A stretch of DNA of 64,000 nucleotides from Cupriavidus oxalaticus (GCF_004768545.1 NZ_CP038635.1:1302001-1366000); one strand, 5' to 3'. Counted from the stretch's first letter, positions 17,954 to 28,523 are shown. The notes: generated from the sequence alone by a model not told the origin. A program made the numbers and translations.

Positions 17954-18538
17954 TCAGGGCGTGACCGTGGCCCGGCTGGTCAGCGGGCGCATGGGCTTGT
18001 CGATATCCAGGCTATGCAGCCGGAAGCTGCCGTCCTGCAGCCGGCCGGCGGCGCGGTCGGCGAAGAAGCAGCGCAGCGTGTGGATCACGGTCGGGAACGC
18101 CAGTTCGTCCCACGGCACGTCGGCCTCTTCCACCAGCTTGACCTCCAGGCTTTCCTCGCCCGGCGCGATGTCCAGGTCGTCCAGCGTGGCCAGGTAGAAC
18201 AGGTGGACCTGGTGCACATGCGGCACATTGAGGATCGAGAACAGCTCGCCCACCTGCACGCGCGCGCCGGCTTCTTCCAGCGTCTCGCGCGCGGCGGCCT
18301 GCGCGGTGGTCTCGCCGATTTCCATGAAGCCGGCGGGCAGGGTCCAGGAGCCATAGCGCGGCTCGATCGCGCGCTTGCAGATCAGGATCTTGTCTTCCCA
18401 GACCGGAATCGTTCCCACGACATTGCGCGGGTTGACGTAGTGGATGGTGCCGCAGCTGTCGCAGACACTGCGCGGGCGGTTGTCGCCGTCAGGCACACGC
18501 AACACGACCGCATGGCCACAGTTCGAGCAGAATTTCAT
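17954..18538 (-). CDS. Nudix hydrolase with N-terminal zinc ribbon
   Basis: 194 aa from ATG 18538 (MKFCSNCGH). A start at 18574 would push the zinc ribbon inward. An N-terminal four-cysteine zinc ribbon (CSNC ... CDSC, about 4-29) precedes the Nudix domain, whose box [23 protein letters not shown] (about 72-94) has all catalytic acidic residues. The arrangement resembles small NudC-like or ADP-ribose-type pyrophosphatases, and the substrate is not determined. It is the first gene of the aat-bpt-pyrD run. Confidence 0.87.
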   Translation of the reverse strand: MKFCSNCGHAVVLRVPDGDNRPRSVCDSCGTIHYVNPRNVVGTIPVWEDKILICKRAIEPRYGSWTLPAGFMEIGETTAQAAARETLEEAGARVQVGELFSILNVPHVHQVHLFYLATLDDLDIAPGEESLEVKLVEEADVPWDELAFPTVIHTLRCFFADRAAGRLQDGSFRLHSLDIDKPMRPLTSRATVTP

Positions 18539-18690
18539 GAGGGGCGTCCGGGAGGAATGGCGAAAGTGTATCACCCTCGCGGAGGGCGCCGCGGCGGGTC
18601 AGCAGGGCAGCACGGTGAGGTCGGTTGCATGCCGCACCGATGATGCTGCCGGCGTGTGTGCTGAGGCTGCGCAAAACGGCGCGGCCAAAA

Positions 18691-18715
18691 CAAAAAACCC
18701 GCCAGTGGCGGGTTT
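18691..18715 (-). terminator. Terminator of the tRNA-fMet gene
   Basis: AAACCCGCC and GGCGGGTTT pair around AGT. Read on the minus strand the stem is followed by a T-rich run (TTTTTTGTTTTGG). It lies about 70 bp after the tRNA. Confidence 0.75.
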
Positions 18716-18786
18716 GTCTGTCGAGCGGACCGAATGGGACCGAATCGGATCGGATGACTTGCAGTGTCCAACCGCATCATCAGCGG

Positions 18787-18864
<78 letters not shown>

Positions 18865-18986
18865 TCCGTCGAAGAAAAGATTATAGGGCACCTGGTTGCG
18901 CATTGCAACACCTGACTGGAAGTATCGCCAAGCGCCGCGAAAACCCGCGTGCCACAACGATTAGATCGCCGCGAGCGCGAACAGGT

Positions 18987-19739
18987 TCAGCCCTCGCCCG
19001 GACTATCGCTTGTGCGCTGCCACAGCGTGGCGGCGAACTCGAAGCTGTCGCGCTGCTGCAGGTCGTCGCGCTGCCAGATCACGCGGTCGGGGCGCACGGT
19101 CAGCATCCAGGTGGTGGTTGCCAGTGGCTGCGGGTGGGCGAAAGCGCGCGGCGTCAGCACGGCGCCGCACAGGCCGTGATGCGGGTCGCGTACCGAGGTG
19201 TAGCGGATCATGCCGAGGCCGGCTTCGCGCACGACGCGGCCGAAGGCCTGGCAGGGTTCGTGCCGGTCGGGATCGGTCCAGGCATCGCGATCGCGGTCGA
19301 AGGGCGGGGCGTCGAGCGCCACGCCGTCGGTGGCGATGCGCACTTCGAACAGCGTCTGCGCGCGCGCGTCGATGCCCGGCAGCGCCGGACTGTCGTTAAG
19401 GAAGCGCCAGCGCCAGTAGCCCAGCTCCGCGCAGGCCGTGCGGATCTCCGCGGCGCCGTAAAACACGCCGGGATCCTGCGCGGCACGGAAGCGCGAACCC
19501 CAGGGAGACGGCGGGTAGCGAAAGGGGGTGAACAGCAGATAGTGCAGGTGGCGTGCCTCGACCGGTACCGCAGGTTTGCCGGCATCGAGCACGGCTTCCA
19601 GCACGGCCTGTTCTTCGAGGCTGTCGACCAGCGGCATGGTGGAGACAACGTGCTGGGCTTCCACCGCCCGCCACAACGTGAGCGCGAACTGCCGGCGCTC
19701 AGATGCGACCGCGGGTGGCGTCCAGGTAGTGAACGACAC
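18987..19739 (-). CDS. RES-domain toxin (NAD+-degrading type), Xre/ParS-linked
   Basis: 250 aa from a GTG at 19739, which overlaps the antitoxin gene by 41 bp. The RES domain starts with LTLWRAVEAQH (the conserved Arg near residue 24), continues with GSRFRAAQDPGVFYGAAEI and a TACAE segment (about 101-105), and ends with RVIWQRDDLQQRDSFEFAATLW. Characterised RES toxins deplete NAD+ by phosphorolysis or hydrolysis and arrest growth. Activity here is inferred from family. Because the start is GTG and inside the antitoxin frame, translation is probably coupled. It is the second gene of a two-gene operon, followed by about 120 bp before tRNA-fMet. Confidence 0.82.
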   Translation of the reverse strand: MSFTTWTPPAVASERRQFALTLWRAVEAQHVVSTMPLVDSLEEQAVLEAVLDAGKPAVPVEARHLHYLLFTPFRYPPSPWGSRFRAAQDPGVFYGAAEIRTACAELGYWRWRFLNDSPALPGIDARAQTLFEVRIATDGVALDAPPFDRDRDAWTDPDRHEPCQAFGRVVREAGLGMIRYTSVRDPHHGLCGAVLTPRAFAHPQPLATTTWMLTVRPDRVIWQRDDLQQRDSFEFAATLWQRTSDSPGEG

Positions 19740-20088
19740 GGACCAGACCTTCCGTTGTGCGGATCATTTCGATGGGCTTGCCGCCCAGTGCCAGGTTTTC
19801 ATGCGTCAGCCACAGCCGCGCCTGGTCGCCATGGCCGAGGATTGCGTCCAGCGAGCGGAACAGGCGTACAAAGAGCACGCCGAATTCCCACTCCTTGCGG
19901 TGCGCGTCGAGTACATAGCCGCCGGATGCCATGCGCGATACCGAAGCCGTGCTGATCCCCAGCACGCTTGCCACCACCGCCTGGCTGATGCCAAGGAAGC
20001 CGGCGGCACGCATTACCGCCTTGGTCAGCGTGGTGCCGGGGTCGGGGCCGCCGGCGGGGTCTGTTTCCGGGATCCGCCTGGATTGCAT
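19699..20088 (-). CDS. Xre/MbcA/ParS-type antitoxin of the RES module
   Basis: 129 aa. The N-terminal half has an HTH-like region (FLGISQAVVASVLGISTASVSRM, about 31-53). The C-terminal half has the MbcA/ParS/Xre toxin-binding region (SLDAILGHGDQARLWLTHENLALGG and the terminal IRTTEGLVRVVHYLD). It should bind the RES toxin, block its active site, and repress its own promoter. ATG at 20088. It is the first gene of the pair, as is usual for RES-Xre modules. Confidence 0.85.
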   Translation of the reverse strand: MQSRRIPETDPAGGPDPGTTLTKAVMRAAGFLGISQAVVASVLGISTASVSRMASGGYVLDAHRKEWEFGVLFVRLFRSLDAILGHGDQARLWLTHENLALGGKPIEMIRTTEGLVRVVHYLDATRGRI

Positions 20089-20153
20089 CGCCTTGCTCCT
20101 GTTTCTTCAGAAAGATTATAGGCGAACGATTTCAGAAGGGAAGTGTTTGGGGC

Positions 20154-20188
20154 AAAAAGGTCCGGCCCGCCGGATGCTGGCGGGCCGG
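20154..20188 (-). terminator. Terminator of the boxC-boxB-boxA transcript
   Basis: CCGGCCCGCC (20162-20171) pairs with GGCGGGCCGG (20179-20188). On the minus strand the stem is followed by ACCTTTTTGCC. It lies 24 bp beyond the boxA stop. Confidence 0.8.
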
Positions 20189-20211
20189 TTCCGGTTAGAC
20201 AGGCGTGCCGG

Positions 20212-21450
20212 CTAATAGGTCTCGATATGCAGCCGGCCCTCGGCTTTCATGATGGCTTCCAGTTCCGCCCAGCTGCGGCCGGCGCCGGCACAGACCGCGT
20301 TGAAGGCGGCCAGAACGCCTTCCTCCATCCCTTTCAGTCCGCAGATGTAGACATGGCCGTTCGGGTCCGCCAGCAGGGTCGCCACGGCATCGGCCGCCTC
20401 GCGGATGGCGTCCTGCACATAGCGGCGCGGTGTATCGGGATCGCGCGAAAAGGCGAAGTGGATGTCGAGGAAATCCCTGGGCAGTTTGAGCAGCGGGCCG
20501 AAGTAGGGCAGTTCGTTGGCATTGCGGGCGCCGAAGAACAGCATCCGGCGCCCGCTGAAGTGCGCCAGGTTGCGGCGCATGCGCTCGGTCATGGCGCGCA
20601 TGGGTGCGGAGCCCGTGCCGGTGCAGATCATCATCACGCTGGCTTCGGCGTGGTTGGGCATCAGGAAGGTGGTGCCGAACGGACCCACCACCTGCACGGT
20701 GTCGCCCTTGGCCAGGTCGCACAGGTAGCTGGATGCCACGCCGCGCACCGGCCGGCCGTCATGGTCCTGGTCGACCCGCTTTACCGTCAGCGCGAGGTTG
20801 TTGTAGCCGGGGCGCTCGCCGTCGCGCGGGCTGGCCACCGAGTACATGCGGATGTAGTGCGGCTTGCCCGCGGCGTCGGTGCCCGGCGGCACGATGCCGA
20901 TCGACTGGCCTTCGAGGATCGGGAAGAAATGGGTGCCGAAGTCCAGCACGATATGGTGGATATCGCTGGAGGCGTCGTCGGCGGTGAGCCGGTAGTTGCC
21001 GGCCACCGTCGCGGCGACCGGCGCCCGCACGCCGTGCAGGTTCACATACGGGTGCGCCGCCGACCATGGCGCGCGCTGCGAGGTGTGGCGGCTGGCTTCG
21101 ACCGCCTGGATGCTCACGTCAGGCGCCGCCGTAGCGGGCGCCGCGGCCGCGGTGTTTTCGATCGCAGTGTCCAGCTCCGGCAACGGCACCTCGGCCGGCA
21201 GTTCGTCCCACAACAGCTGCGCCTCGATGGTATAGGCGTCGCCGCGCGGCATGGTGCGCCAGTTGTCGATGGCGCCGGTCGGGCACGGCGACAGGCAGGC
21301 ATTGCAGCCGTTGCAGACCTCGGCCTTGACCACGTAATTGCGGTCGTCGTGGGTGATGGCGTCGATCGGGCAGGTGTCCTCGCAGGTATTGCAGCGGATG
21401 CAGATTTCCGGGTCGATCAGGTGCTGCTTGATGATGTCGGGGGCGCCCAT
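20212..21450 (-). CDS. boxA: BoxA, reductase of benzoyl-CoA 2,3-epoxidase
   Basis: 412 aa. It passes electrons from NADPH through FAD and two 4Fe-4S clusters to the oxygenase BoxB, which epoxidises benzoyl-CoA. The N-terminal ferredoxin domain has two CX2CX2CX3C motifs (Cys17/20/23/27 and Cys46/49/52/56). An alanine-rich linker (about 95-130) is followed by the ferredoxin-NADP reductase domain with [12 protein letters not shown] (FAD binding) and [14 protein letters not shown] (NADPH binding). It is the last gene of boxC-boxB-boxA, 51 bp after boxB. Length and architecture match known BoxA. Confidence 0.95.
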   Translation of the reverse strand: MGAPDIIKQHLIDPEICIRCNTCEDTCPIDAITHDDRNYVVKAEVCNGCNACLSPCPTGAIDNWRTMPRGDAYTIEAQLLWDELPAEVPLPELDTAIENTAAAAPATAAPDVSIQAVEASRHTSQRAPWSAAHPYVNLHGVRAPVAATVAGNYRLTADDASSDIHHIVLDFGTHFFPILEGQSIGIVPPGTDAAGKPHYIRMYSVASPRDGERPGYNNLALTVKRVDQDHDGRPVRGVASSYLCDLAKGDTVQVVGPFGTTFLMPNHAEASVMMICTGTGSAPMRAMTERMRRNLAHFSGRRMLFFGARNANELPYFGPLLKLPRDFLDIHFAFSRDPDTPRRYVQDAIREAADAVATLLADPNGHVYICGLKGMEEGVLAAFNAVCAGAGRSWAELEAIMKAEGRLHIETY

Positions 21451-21501
21451 TGCTCTTATCTCCGGTTAGTCCGGTATCTCCTTGCCGGCTTCTTGCCTGG
21501 T

Positions 21502-22926
<1,425 letters not shown>

Positions 22927-22968
22927 GGTGTCTCCTCGTTGTCCTTGCGCGGGGCAGGGGGCAGGGCG

Positions 22969-24648
22969 CTACACCCGGTCCCAGTCGAAGCGCGCCTTGT
23001 TGCCGGTGCCGAACACCTTCAGCGCGCCGTTCTCGCCGACGGCGTTGGGCCGCTGGAAGATCCAGTTCTGCCACGCGGTCAGCCGGCCGAAGATGCGCGT
23101 TGCCATGTTCTCGGCGCCGCCGAAGCGCAGGTTCGCTTCCATGCCGGTGAGTGCGTCCGGCGACAGGCTGGCGCGCTCTTCCAGCGCGATGCGGATTTCG
23201 TCTTCCCAGTCGATATCGTCCGGCGCGGCGGTGATCAGGCCGAGCGAGTCGGCGCTGAGCGCGTCGAGCGGGGCGCCGACGTGTTCGCGCACCGCGGCCA
23301 GCGCGGTCTCGTCGCCATAGAAGCGCGCGGCCAGCCGGTCTTGCCCGTTCGGCATCGGGTAGCGGCCGAAGTTGACTGGCGAAACAAAGATGCGCGGCGC
23401 GTCGTCGGGCGCGTCGGGCAGGTGCAGCATGTAGCTGCGGTCAGCCGCCAGCGCCAGTTCCAGCAGCGTGCCGGCGAAGCACGAATCCTGCTCGATCAGC
23501 GCGATCAGGCTGCGCGACGACACGTCCAGCCGCGCCAGCGTGCGGCGCAGCATGCCGATGGTCTCGCGCACGAACCAGTGGCCGGCATTGGCTTCCAGCA
23601 GCGCATCGGCGGCCAGCACCTGCGCCGGGTCGCCATCGGTTTTCAGCACCCAGATGCCGATGCCGAGGTGGTTGGTGCGCAGCGTCAGGATGGCATCGTC
23701 GAGCTCGCGCGCCATCTTCAGCGGCCACCATTGCGCGCCGGCGGCGACCACGCCGGCCAGATCGGCGGGCTGGTGCTTGTCGGGGCCGAATATGGTGAGC
23801 GTGGCCTTGCGTGCCGCGGGATCGATATGCACGCGCACGGTCTCGTAGCGGTAGCCGTCGGGCTCGACCGTGCGCGATAGCGGCGTCAGCGTGATGCCGT
23901 GGTGGCCCTGCGGGCGGTCGCTGGCGGCGGCCAGTGCCGCGGCGCGCTCGGCGACGTACTCGGCGAAGCGGGCCGGCTTGACCACTTCATCGACCAGCTT
24001 CCAGTCCTTTGCGCGCTGGCCGCGCACGCCCTCGGTGGTGGTGCAGAAGATGTCGGCATGGTCGCGCCGGACCTTGCGCTTGTCGGTCACCCGGGTCAGG
24101 CCCCCGGTGCCGGGCAGCACGCCCAGCAATGGCACTTCGGGCAGGCTGACCGCGGAAGAGCGGTCGTCGACCAGCACGATCTCGTCGCAGGCCAGCGCCA
24201 GCTCGTAGCCGCCGCCGGCGGTGGTGCCGTTGCAGGCGGCAATGAATTTCAGCCCGGAATGCTCGCTGGCATCCTCGATGGCGTTGCGGGTCTCGTTGGT
24301 GAACTTGCAGAAGTTGACCTTCCACGCGTGCGACGACTGGCCCAGCATGAAGATATTGGCGCCGGAGCAGAAGATGCGCTCGCGCGCGCTGGTCAGCACC
24401 ACGGTGCGCACTTCGGGATGCTCGAAGCGGATGCGCTGCAGCGCGTCATGCAGTTCGATGTCGACGCCGAGGTCGTACGAATTCAGCTTAAGCGCGTAGC
24501 CGGGCCACAGGCCGGCTTCCTCGTCGACGTCCATCGCCAGCGTGGCGACTGGGCCGTTGAAGCTGAGCTTCCAGTGGCGGTACTGGTCGGGATGGCGCTC
24601 GAACGTGACGGGAACGGGGGCTTCGGGGGCGGGTGCCGGCGCGGACAT
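22969..24648 (-). CDS. boxC: BoxC, benzoyl-CoA-dihydrodiol lyase
   Basis: 559 aa, a large member of the crotonase (enoyl-CoA hydratase) superfamily. It hydrolyses and opens the 2,3-epoxide of benzoyl-CoA to 3,4-dehydroadipyl-CoA semialdehyde plus formate. The crotonase core has the oxyanion-hole segments VLTSARERIFCSGANIFMLG (about 90-109) and AACNGTTAGGGYELALACDE. It starts at ATG 24648 with AAGGAGACA upstream, and is the first gene of the boxC-boxB-boxA transcript. Two copies of a putative BoxR element lie just upstream. Confidence 0.95.
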   Translation of the reverse strand: MSAPAPAPEAPVPVTFERHPDQYRHWKLSFNGPVATLAMDVDEEAGLWPGYALKLNSYDLGVDIELHDALQRIRFEHPEVRTVVLTSARERIFCSGANIFMLGQSSHAWKVNFCKFTNETRNAIEDASEHSGLKFIAACNGTTAGGGYELALACDEIVLVDDRSSAVSLPEVPLLGVLPGTGGLTRVTDKRKVRRDHADIFCTTTEGVRGQRAKDWKLVDEVVKPARFAEYVAERAAALAAASDRPQGHHGITLTPLSRTVEPDGYRYETVRVHIDPAARKATLTIFGPDKHQPADLAGVVAAGAQWWPLKMARELDDAILTLRTNHLGIGIWVLKTDGDPAQVLAADALLEANAGHWFVRETIGMLRRTLARLDVSSRSLIALIEQDSCFAGTLLELALAADRSYMLHLPDAPDDAPRIFVSPVNFGRYPMPNGQDRLAARFYGDETALAAVREHVGAPLDALSADSLGLITAAPDDIDWEDEIRIALEERASLSPDALTGMEANLRFGGAENMATRIFGRLTAWQNWIFQRPNAVGENGALKVFGTGNKARFDWDRV

Positions 24649-24663
24649 GGCTGTCTCCTTGAT

Positions 24664-24703
24664 GCACTATAGTGCCTTGCGGCTTTTGATGAAATATAGT
24701 GCA
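24664..24703 (-). promoter_or_regulatory. Putative BoxR operator region upstream of boxC
   Basis: GCACTATAGTGC (24664-24675) is a perfect 12-bp palindrome. A second copy of its right half, TATAGTGCA, lies at 24695-24703. The same TATAGTGCA occurs at 25874-25882 in front of boxR and benzoate-CoA ligase. BoxR of Azoarcus recognises TGCA-containing sites, which supports but does not prove the assignment. Confidence 0.6.
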
Positions 24704-24776
24704 GAGGAGGGCGCGGCGCAATGCCTGATTGCCCCGCGCGCGCAACGCGTGCGGGGTGAGAGCGGGTAAAGCGAGG

Positions 24777-25754
24777 TCAGGCGCCCGCGGCCTGCAGTTG
24801 TGCGCGCAGCTGTTGCAGCGAGGTCGCGGCATCCAGGCCGCTGGTGTCGATCGAGATATCGGCGCGGGCGTACAGCGGCGTGCGCGCCTGCAGGATGCGG
24901 CGCAGGTCGGCCATGGCCTCGCGGTTGCCTTCCATCGGGCGCATGTCGCCCTGGGCCACCACGCGCGCCATGTGCTCTTCCGGCGAGGTGCGCACCCAGA
25001 TGGTGTAGCAGTGCGCCAGCAGCAGGTTGAAGGTGCCCGGCTCCGACACCAGGCTGCCCGGCGTGGCCAGCACCATGCGCTCGTTCTCGCGCAGCGTGCG
25101 TTCCAGCGCACGCATCTCGTAGCGGCGGTAGGCGGCCTGGCCATACAGCGAATGGATTTCGGACAGGCTGGCGCCGGCTTCCTGCTCGATCACGGTGTTC
25201 AGTTCGACGAAGGGCACGTCGCGCGCGGCCGCCAGCGCGCGGCCCAGCGTGGACTTGCCGGCGCCGCGCAGGCCGATCAGCGCGATGCGGCGGTGGCGCG
25301 CGTCACCGGATTCTTCAGGCGCCAGCGCATGGCGGCAGGCTTCACGCACGCGCGCGAGGTCCGCGGCCGGCAGTTGCGCCAGCCATTGCACCATCTGCGC
25401 GAACTCCGTCGCCTGCTGGCCGTTCAAGCCGTTCGGGCCGTCCACCTCGGCCAGCACCACCGGCAGCGGCACGTCGAGCGCGCCGGCCACCTGGCGCAGC
25501 AGCAGCACCGAGGCATTGCCGGTGCCGGTTTCGAGGTTGGCGAGGTAGCGCTCGGACACGCCGGCGCCGCGCGCCAGGTCTTTGCGCGACATGCCGCGCG
25601 AGGCGCGCAGCGAGCGGATGCGGTCGCCCAGTTGGGTCAGGTAAGGGTCGCGCTCGGCATTGGCGGCCGGCGCGGACGCTTCGCGCGCGGGGCGGGCGTC
25701 GGGGTCGGTGGCAGGCAGCGGGGCTGGGTCGCGGCGCATGGTGTCGAAGGTCAT
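24777..25754 (-). CDS. boxR: BoxR, benzoyl-CoA-responsive repressor (HTH-shikimate-kinase fusion)
   Basis: 325 aa from ATG 25754 (MTFDTMRRD). Starts further upstream would run through the intergenic operator region. Residues about 38-98 form an Xre-type HTH (LRASRGMSRKDLARGAGVSERYLAN). A linker leads to a shikimate-kinase-like domain with P-loop GLRGAGKST (161-169). In BoxR this domain no longer makes shikimate phosphate but binds benzoyl-CoA, which releases the repressor from box promoters. It sits between boxC and the divergent ligase gene and likely controls both. Confidence 0.93.
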   Translation of the reverse strand: MTFDTMRRDPAPLPATDPDARPAREASAPAANAERDPYLTQLGDRIRSLRASRGMSRKDLARGAGVSERYLANLETGTGNASVLLLRQVAGALDVPLPVVLAEVDGPNGLNGQQATEFAQMVQWLAQLPAADLARVREACRHALAPEESGDARHRRIALIGLRGAGKSTLGRALAAARDVPFVELNTVIEQEAGASLSEIHSLYGQAAYRRYEMRALERTLRENERMVLATPGSLVSEPGTFNLLLAHCYTIWVRTSPEEHMARVVAQGDMRPMEGNREAMADLRRILQARTPLYARADISIDTSGLDAATSLQQLRAQLQAAGA

Positions 25755-25873
25755 GTTGGCCGGGCGGCGCCTGGGCCGCCTGGCAAAAAGCAAGGGCGCA
25801 TTATACGAGCAGGGTTGCCGCGCCCTGTGGTGCTTCGGGCTCCCGCCCGGCGGCTCCCCGCAAGGCGCTGTCT

Positions 25874-25882
25874 TATAGTGCA
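25874..25882. promoter_or_regulatory. Putative BoxR element between boxR and benzoate-CoA ligase
   Basis: TATAGTGCA, identical to the element 60 bp upstream of boxC. It lies in the 290-bp divergent region, which is clearly more AT-rich around 25870-25920 than its surroundings. A related TGCATAATAGTT follows at 25894-25905. Confidence 0.5.
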
Positions 25883-26044
25883 TCCCCTTGCTTGCATAAT
25901 AGTTGATATGAAATAAAATGCATCGCAAAGCGGATGCCGGCACGCAAGTGATCCGGACATCGAGATAACAGCGACTGGCCTGGCGCCTGGCGCGTAGCTA
26001 CCGGTCCAGGCAGCGCGCGGCATGCGACACCAAGGAGTGGAGAC

Positions 26045-27682
26045 ATGACGCCCCCGAATACCGCCGCCATTGCCCGCACTGCAGCGCCGGACGGCACCGT
26101 CGCGGTGCTGCCGACGCGCTACAACGCCGCCGAAGACCTGCTTTCGCGCAACCTCGAGGCAGGGCGGGGCGACAAGGTCGCCTATGTCGACGACGCCACT
26201 TCGCTGACCTACGCCGCGCTCGATGCCCGCGCCCGCCGCTTTGGCGGCGCGCTGCGCGATGCGGGATTCCGGCAGGAAGAGCGGCTGCTGCTGTGCGCGC
26301 TCGATACTGTCGACTTCCCCACGGTGTTTCTCGGCTGCCTGCTGGCCGGGGTGGTGCCGGTGGCGGTCAACACGCTGCTGACCGCGGACGACTATGCGTA
26401 CATGCTCGCGCACAGCGGCGCCCGCGCAGTGGTGGTATCGACGCCGCTGTTGCCGGTGATGCAGGCAGCGATCGACAAGAGCGGCCTGTCGCCGATGGTG
26501 ATCCAGGCCGCCCCGCATGGCGATGCGGCGCCGGCATGCAGCGTGGGCGCGATGCTGGCGCGCACCCGCTCGCCGGCGCCGGTCGCGCGCACCGGCCCCG
26601 ATGACATGGCGTTCTGGCTCTATTCGTCGGGCTCGACCGGCCGCCCCAAGGGCACGGTGCATACCCACGGCAACCTGTTCTACACCGCCGATCTCTATGC
26701 CCGCCAGGTGCTCGGCATTCGCGAGGACGACGTCGTGTTCTCGGCCGCCAAGCTGTTCTTCGCCTACGGGCTGGGCAATGCGCTGACCTTCCCGATGTCG
26801 GTTGGCGCGACCACCGTGCTGATGGCCGAACGGCCCACGCCGACGGCGGTGTCCCGGCGACTGCGGGAGCAGCGGCCAACAGTGTTTTTCGGCGTGCCGA
26901 CATTGTTCGCCGGCATGCTCGCCGCGTCCGACCTGCCCGTGCGCAGCGACGTGGCCCTGCGCGTGTGCACCTCCGCCGGCGAGGCATTGCCGCGCGATAT
27001 CGGCGAGCGTTTCCTGGCGCATTTCGGCTGCGACATCCTGGATGGCATCGGCTCCACGGAGATGCTGCATATCTTCCTGTCGAACCGGCCCGGCGAGGTG
27101 CGCTACGGCACCACGGGCATGGCCGTCCCGGGCTACGAACTGAAGCTGCTGGACGAGCGCGGCGAACCGTGCGCGCCTGGCGAGATCGGCGACCTCTACA
27201 TCAAGGGACCGAGCGCGGCGCTGATGTACTGGTGCAATCGCGACAAGACCCGCGACACCTTTGTCGGCGAATGGACGCGCAGCGGCGACAAGTACCTGCG
27301 CGATGCCGACGGCTACTACACCTATGCAGGGCGCAGCGACGACATGCTCAAGGTCGGCGGCATCTACGTCTCGCCGTTCGAGGTCGAAGCCGCGCTGGCG
27401 CTGCACCCGGCCGTGCTCGAAGCCGCGGTGATCGGCGTGGCCGATGCCGACGAGCTGGTCAAGCCCAAGGCCTTCGTCGTGCTGCGGCCGGGCCAGCAAT
27501 GGCAGGACGGCATGGCCGCGGAGCTGCAGGCGTTCATCAAGGCGCGCCTCGCGCCGTACAAGTACCCGCGCCAGATCGAATGCGTGCCGGAACTGCCCAA
27601 GACCGCCACCGGCAAGATCCAGCGTTTCCGGCTGCGCCAGCGCGAGGAAGCCGCGCGCCAGTCCCAGACAACTCCTTCCTGA
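26045..27682 (+). CDS. bclA: Benzoate--CoA ligase (AMP-forming)
   Basis: 545 aa. It activates benzoate to benzoyl-CoA with ATP, the entry step of the box pathway. AMP-binding motifs include YSSGSTGRPKG (193-203), GSTEML, TGMAVPGYEL, YTYAGRSDDMLKVGG (the hinge Asp and A8 region) and PKTATGKIQR with the catalytic Lys near the C-terminus. The substrate region resembles benzoate ligases of Thauera/Azoarcus/Cupriavidus. ATG at 26045 has AAGGAGTGG just upstream. It is divergent from boxR, first in a plus-strand run with the hydrolase and ABC genes. Confidence 0.93.
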   Translation: MTPPNTAAIARTAAPDGTVAVLPTRYNAAEDLLSRNLEAGRGDKVAYVDDATSLTYAALDARARRFGGALRDAGFRQEERLLLCALDTVDFPTVFLGCLLAGVVPVAVNTLLTADDYAYMLAHSGARAVVVSTPLLPVMQAAIDKSGLSPMVIQAAPHGDAAPACSVGAMLARTRSPAPVARTGPDDMAFWLYSSGSTGRPKGTVHTHGNLFYTADLYARQVLGIREDDVVFSAAKLFFAYGLGNALTFPMSVGATTVLMAERPTPTAVSRRLREQRPTVFFGVPTLFAGMLAASDLPVRSDVALRVCTSAGEALPRDIGERFLAHFGCDILDGIGSTEMLHIFLSNRPGEVRYGTTGMAVPGYELKLLDERGEPCAPGEIGDLYIKGPSAALMYWCNRDKTRDTFVGEWTRSGDKYLRDADGYYTYAGRSDDMLKVGGIYVSPFEVEAALALHPAVLEAAVIGVADADELVKPKAFVVLRPGQQWQDGMAAELQAFIKARLAPYKYPRQIECVPELPKTATGKIQRFRLRQREEAARQSQTTPS

Positions 27683-27686
27683 AGCG

Positions 27687-28523
27687 ATGCCAGACGACAA
27701 GATGCCGATGCCCACCAGCCTGGTGGAAATCCCCTTCGACGAACGCCGTATCCAGATCGAATACCAGTGGCTGCGCCCCGAGCGCACGCAGCGTCCGCTG
27801 GTGGTCTTCCTGCACGAAGGCCTGGGCTCGGTCAGCATGTGGCGCGATTTCCCGCGCGATTTCTGCGAGGCCGGCGACTATCGCGGGCTGGTGTTCTCAC
27901 GCTACGGCTACGGCCGTTCCACGCCGCGCCCGCATGCCGAGAAATGGCGCCCCGATTTCATGCACCGCCAGGCGCGCGAGGCGTTGCCGGCATTGTTCGA
28001 CGCGCTCGATATCGGGCCCGGCCGCAAGCATGGCGTGCCCTGGCTGATGGGGCACAGCGATGGCGCTTCCATCGCGCTGATCTATGCCGCCAGCTTCCCG
28101 CAGGCGCTGGACGGCATCACCGTGCTCGCGCCGCATATCGTGGTGGAAGACCTGTCAGTAAGCAGCATCGCCGCCACGCGCCAGGTCTATCTCGACACCG
28201 ACCTGCGCCAGCGGCTGGGGCGCCATCATGACGACGTCGAATCCGCCTTCTGGGGCTGGAACGATATCTGGCTCGACCCGGATTTCCGCCAGTGGGACCT
28301 GCGTCCGCTGCTGTCGGGGCTGACGGGCCCGGTGCTGGCGGTGCAGGGCGAAGACGACGAGTACGGCACCATGGCGCAGATCGAGGGTATCCATCGATAT
28401 GCCCCACAAACCACGTTGCTTAAACTCGCGCGATGCGGGCATTCGCCACACCGCGACCAGCCTGAGGCGTTGACGCAGGCCGCGGTTCGGCATATAAACA
28501 CACATACTTCATACCTAAAATAA
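27687..28523 (+). CDS. Alpha/beta hydrolase of the box locus
   Basis: 278 aa from ATG 27687, only 4 bp after the ligase stop, so co-translated with it. The alpha/beta fold is complete: HEGLGS (oxyanion turn, about 43-48), GHSDG with nucleophile Ser124, acidic residue in GEDDEYG and CGHSPH with the catalytic His. No signal peptide. A cytoplasmic thioesterase or lactone/ester hydrolase role is plausible: it might hydrolyse benzoyl-CoA or a dead-end CoA ester or lactone from epoxide chemistry. Hydrolases of this kind occur in other box clusters without a settled function. Confidence 0.82.
   Translation: MPDDKMPMPTSLVEIPFDERRIQIEYQWLRPERTQRPLVVFLHEGLGSVSMWRDFPRDFCEAGDYRGLVFSRYGYGRSTPRPHAEKWRPDFMHRQAREALPALFDALDIGPGRKHGVPWLMGHSDGASIALIYAASFPQALDGITVLAPHIVVEDLSVSSIAATRQVYLDTDLRQRLGRHHDDVESAFWGWNDIWLDPDFRQWDLRPLLSGLTGPVLAVQGEDDEYGTMAQIEGIHRYAPQTTLLKLARCGHSPHRDQPEALTQAAVRHINTHTSYLK

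Noticed and set aside
24777..25754. Shikimate kinase
   Set aside because: The kinase-like domain is fused to an HTH and sits in the box cluster, which is the BoxR architecture rather than aromatic amino acid synthesis.
25751..27838. A 695-codon minus-strand frame across the benzoate-CoA ligase gene
   Set aside because: It has no recognisable domain and overlaps a complete AMP-binding enzyme with all motifs.
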